Shown here: piece by piece, positions 63,656 through 64,000 of the stretch
Position numbering within the stretch: position 1 is the stretch's first letter
Layout of the letters: the number at the start of each line of letters is the position of its first letter
Source: Pseudomonas mediterranea CFBP 5447
GTDB taxonomy: Bacteria > Pseudomonadota > Gammaproteobacteria > Pseudomonadales > Pseudomonadaceae
DNA: 64,000 bases
Direction of reading: 5' to 3'
Assembly: GCF_000774145.1 (NCBI RefSeq)
Contig: NZ_KN322984.1
Span: forward strand, 397,084-461,083
Position numbers and translations under genes: made by a program
Notes under the pieces: generated by a model
What the model saw: only the letters and a program-made list of their open reading frames with translations
Database searches by the model: none
Told to the model about the DNA's origin: nothing

Positions 63656-63992
63656 CTGGGACTTCCTTCAGTAGGGCCGCAACCGTCTCGCTACTAAACG
63701 AAAGGAGGCAGCTGTGCGCAAGTTAGTAGACCGGTGAAGTCACCAAACCCGGCGCGCCCGAAGGCGCCATGCGCACAGCCACCATCAAGTGCAGGCGAAG
63801 GCCTGACTGGATGACACTCATGCTACCGAAGATGACTAACCGGGCTACTAAACCCGACCACTGATGGGCAGTGGCAGGAAAGACAATAGAACCCAGGGAC
63901 AAGGCGCACAAGCGGGCGGATTCTGGCGTAGTTGTAGGTAAAGGCGCAAGGATGCGTGGGGTTGCAGGGACAAAAATGGTCGGGTTGAACAT
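63656..63992 (-). promoter_or_regulatory. Structured leader upstream of the DUF6124-type gene
   Basis: About 340 nt with no credible gene (an 89-codon frame at 63723-63992 is judged spurious). On the minus strand it holds tandem short hairpins: CCACTG-CCCAT-CAGTGG (63858-63874), CAGGC-CTTC-GCCTG (63791-63804), GCGCC-TTCG-GGCGC (63752-63766) with a stable UUCG loop, and GGTGA-CT-TCACC (63731-63742). GTTTAGTAGC is directly repeated at 63853-63844 and 63699-63690. The layout suggests a 5' leader RNA or a small RNA. The promoter is not clear. Confidence 0.5.
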
Positions 63993-64000
63993 TTATCTGA

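Noticed and set aside
63723..63992. Minus-strand 89-codon frame at the right edge
   Set aside because: It runs through the hairpin leader; composition follows the hairpins and there is no ribosome site.

Overview
The window reads as chromosome of a fluorescent-group Pseudomonas. It has a complete 12-gene alginate operon in the pseudomonad order, a dcw cell-division cluster lacking murB and ending in lpxC, rnpB beside mraZ, high-GC codon use, and several families of REP-type palindromes typical of P. fluorescens relatives. The species cannot be fixed from the sequence alone.

Layout, left to right. (1) 1-2731: the 5' end of a PhoH-family gene, a degenerate polysaccharide-deacetylase-like secreted protein, and yaaA. 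(2) 2732-3541: a long, AT-richer, palindrome-rich region upstream of algD with an AlgU-type -35 element. (3) 3542-20053: algD-alg8-alg44-algK-algE-algG-algX-algL-algI-algJ-algF-algA. This makes GDP-mannuronate (AlgA, AlgD), polymerises and exports it under c-di-GMP control (Alg8, Alg44), carries it through the periplasm and outer membrane (AlgK, AlgE), and modifies it (AlgG epimerase; AlgX/I/J/F acetylation; AlgL lyase). A strong terminator follows. A REP palindrome sits in frame inside the signal-peptide region of algK. (4) 20138-24469: an orphan TccC/Rhs-type toxin gene on the minus strand with a proline-rich hinge and a C-terminal domain carrying an HExxH motif, then a small membrane protein and an SDR oxidoreductase. 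(5) 24703-30850: an aromatic-acid-type efflux operon (outer-membrane factor, FUSC protein, DUF1656 peptide, AaeA-like adaptor) divergent from a LysR regulator. (6) 31286-37692: an MdtA/MdtC-like RND pump in a run with an OmpR-type response regulator and sensor kinase, preceded by a perfect palindrome. (7) 37918-39411: a membrane-bound diguanylate cyclase.

(8) 39594-57594, minus strand: the dcw operon, transcribed mraZ-rsmH-ftsL-ftsI-murE-murF-mraY-murD-ftsW-murG-murC-ddlB-ftsQ-ftsA-ftsZ-lpxC. Nearly every junction overlaps or is tightly spaced. A MraZ operator of three 10-bp repeats lies at the promoter, and a UUCG-loop terminator follows lpxC. (9) 57801-62750: rnpB and rsmI on the minus strand, then lpoA-yraN-gmhA/diaA-dolP-like on the plus strand, the same order as the enterobacterial yraL-yraP locus. 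(10) 62786-64000: a terminator, a long Pseudomonas repeat block, a REP pair, and a DUF6124-type small protein behind a hairpin-rich leader.

Most of the window is housekeeping or well-known exopolysaccharide machinery. The most unusual items are the zincin-like TccC effector, the two REP palindromes that have become part of protein-coding sequence (algK and the efflux outer-membrane factor), the structured algD upstream region, and the hairpin leader at the right edge.
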